NCBI GenBank assembly: GCA_964518505.1
Contig: CAZFGT010000073.1
Span: 1-6,146 of the forward strand
From: DASPUH01 sp964518505
GTDB lineage: Bacteria; Chloroflexota; Limnocylindria; Limnocylindrales; CSP1-4
Length of the DNA stretch: 6,146 nt
Direction of reading: 5' to 3'
Under the pieces are notes generated by a model, which had not been told where the DNA came from, did no database searches, and saw nothing but the letters and a program-made list of their open reading frames with translations. Numbering within the stretch: the stretch's first letter is position 1; each line of letters opens with the position of its first letter. Shown piece by piece: positions 5,650-6,146 of the stretch. A program made the translations under genes and the position numbers.

Positions 5650-5687
5650 AAGCAGCGCATCCGATCCAAGGGCTCGCTTCTCCAGTC
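5616..5687 (-). pseudogene. Remnant resembling a DUF1801 (YdhG-like) protein
   Basis: On the minus strand this stretch reads DWRSEPLDRMRCFIREADPD followed by VVEA, very like the N-terminal helix region of DUF1801 proteins (DWR.etLarvR.lI.eADPeVvEe.kW). After VVEA the similarity stops (SINWPARPGARG) as the frame enters the antisense of the dipZ end, and no start or remaining two-thirds of such a protein is present nearby. It is best read as a decayed fragment cut off at the dipZ boundary. The identification rests on recalled family pattern over about 24 residues. Confidence 0.45.
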
Positions 5688-5704
5688 ACGGTGACCGTCA
5701 CCTG
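5685..5704. repeat. 16-base palindromic repeat, copy 2, extended to three GTCAC units
   Basis: Positions 5689-5704 repeat the 16 bases of 1693-1708 exactly. Here one more GTCAC (5685-5689) precedes, so the unit occurs three times at six-base intervals in alternating orientation (direct, inverted, direct). It lies between dipZ and the minus-strand aminotransferase, at the inner edge of the DUF1801-like remnant. It may be an operator, or chance in GC-rich DNA. Confidence 0.35.
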
Positions 5705-5744
5705 CCTGAAAGGGCAGCGCCGAAACGGGTCTCCGCCGACCGGC

Positions 5745-5773
5745 GCACCAACCTGCTCTTGTAGCAACCGTCG
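5745..5773. repeat. Short direct repeat, right copy
   Basis: The core CCAACCTGCTCTTGTAGCA (5748-5766) differs from the left copy (3986-4004) at one base, and both are followed within three bases by GTCG. It lies 137 bases after the dipZ stop, so the pair encloses about 1.76 kb holding the candidate promoter, the lipoprotein gene and dipZ. Confidence 0.4.
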
Positions 5774-5967
5774 TGGAATTCGATCGCATCCTGCGCGGTC
5801 GAGGGTGTAGCTGGGTCCGCAGCCGGGCTCCTGAGGGGATCTTTCACGCTCGATCGCGGCCCCGCGCCCTCTGGCGCAGTCGTGGATCCGCCGTGGTAGC
5901 TGCTCCTATGCCACCCCGGTTGGTAGGTGACCAGGTGCGCGTCGCGGACGGGCCGTGCGCCTCGTGG
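5774..5967. other. Intergenic region without a recognisable gene
   Basis: I see no coding region or structured RNA here. A stem GCGCC-CTCT-GGCGC (5864-5877) lies about 90 bases past the stop of the minus-strand aminotransferase and lacks a T run on either strand. A plus-strand frame opening at ATG 5909 continues to the window end but is only the antisense of the aminotransferase. Confidence 0.5.
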
Positions 5968-6146
5968 TCAGGCCGCGGCGAGGACGCCCTCGAAGATCGT
6001 CAGCGCCTCGTGGATCTCGTCCGCGGTCACGTCGAGCGGCGGCAGCCAGCGCACGACGTCGTGGGCGCCGCCGGCGAGCAGCACGACCAACCCGGCATCG
6101 GCGCAGCCATCCATGAGCCGCGGGGCCAGGTCGGCCCCGGCCTCCA
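5968..6146 (-). CDS. Class III pyridoxal-phosphate aminotransferase, C-terminus (partial)
   Basis: Fifty-eight C-terminal residues are in the window, ending at a TGA (complement of 5968-5970). The sequence LMDGCADAGLVVLLAGGAHD, then VVRWLPPLDVTADEIHEALTIFEGVLAAA, matches the end of class III (acetylornithine / 4-aminobutyrate type) aminotransferases. In that family the segment G(L/V)xxL..G...NVIRxLPPLxIxxxExxEAL forms the last part of the small domain. The active-site lysine and substrate-determining residues lie outside the window, so the substrate cannot be told and no symbol is given. The gene is transcribed toward dipZ, so the two operons converge across a 356-base gap. Confidence 0.85.
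   Translation of the reverse strand, partial: EAGADLAPRLMDGCADAGLVVLLAGGAHDVVRWLPPLDVTADEIHEALTIFEGVLAAA

Noticed and set aside
5803..5880. tRNA-like start GGGTGTAGCT
   Set aside because: No matching acceptor strand, no T-loop GTTCGA motif in place and no anticodon arm at the right distance.
5612..5967. Riboswitch or structured RNA in the gap after dipZ
   Set aside because: Only simple stems are visible; no known aptamer core was recognised and no plus-strand gene follows for it to control.
5909..6146. Plus-strand open frame from ATG 5909 to the window end
   Set aside because: It is the antisense of a convincing aminotransferase C-terminus.
1..6146. CRISPR array, transposase, integrase or phage genes
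   Set aside because: No spaced repeats of CRISPR type and no such protein motifs were seen on either strand.

Overview
The window is very GC-rich and gene-dense, from a bacterium that uses leaderless or weakly Shine-Dalgarno-led genes, GTG starts and strongly GC-biased third codon positions. The gene families (a membrane-anchored sulfite-oxidase-like molybdoenzyme, a DipZ-type CcdA-thioredoxin fusion, a Ser/Pro/Met-rich lipoprotein) suggest a high-GC Chloroflexota (Limnocylindria-like) or an actinobacterium. The assignment is an inference, with Chloroflexota slightly preferred.

Layout. Positions 1-55 hold the last codons of an unidentified plus-strand gene. A candidate promoter (67-98) then drives a three-gene operon with 4-base start/stop overlaps: a molybdopterin oxidoreductase with an N-terminal membrane domain (105-1709), an OmpR-family response regulator that seems to start at a CTG (1706-2440), and its HAMP-type sensor kinase (2437-3510). 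A small hypothetical gene follows (3548-3972) whose reading frame is broken by one base near 3815. A second candidate promoter (4063-4094) precedes a methionine-rich lipoprotein (4131-4373) and a CcdA-thioredoxin fusion of the DipZ type (4409-5611). A 356-base gap holds two hairpins, a minus-strand remnant resembling DUF1801, and one copy of a short repeat whose other copy lies at 3981-4010. The window ends in the C-terminus of a class III aminotransferase on the minus strand (5968-6146), convergent with the rest.

How the parts may work together. The sensor kinase and regulator probably report on an envelope condition. The two promoters share a tandem GTCA/GTCAC element with 11-base pitch, placed exactly 10 bases upstream of a TAnnnT -10 box, as expected for an OmpR/PhoB-type activator. 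If the regulator binds both, it would join the molybdoenzyme, the Met-rich lipoprotein and the electron-delivering thioredoxin into one extracytoplasmic redox regulon. The combination of a YedY/SUOX-fold enzyme with a Met-rich exported protein recalls the methionine-based hypochlorite-scavenging system of Azospira (YedY1/MrpX) and the HprRS-MsrPQ arrangement of E. coli. Here the parts differ: a two-component system, a fused membrane anchor, a lipoprotein and DipZ. This functional reading is a hypothesis.
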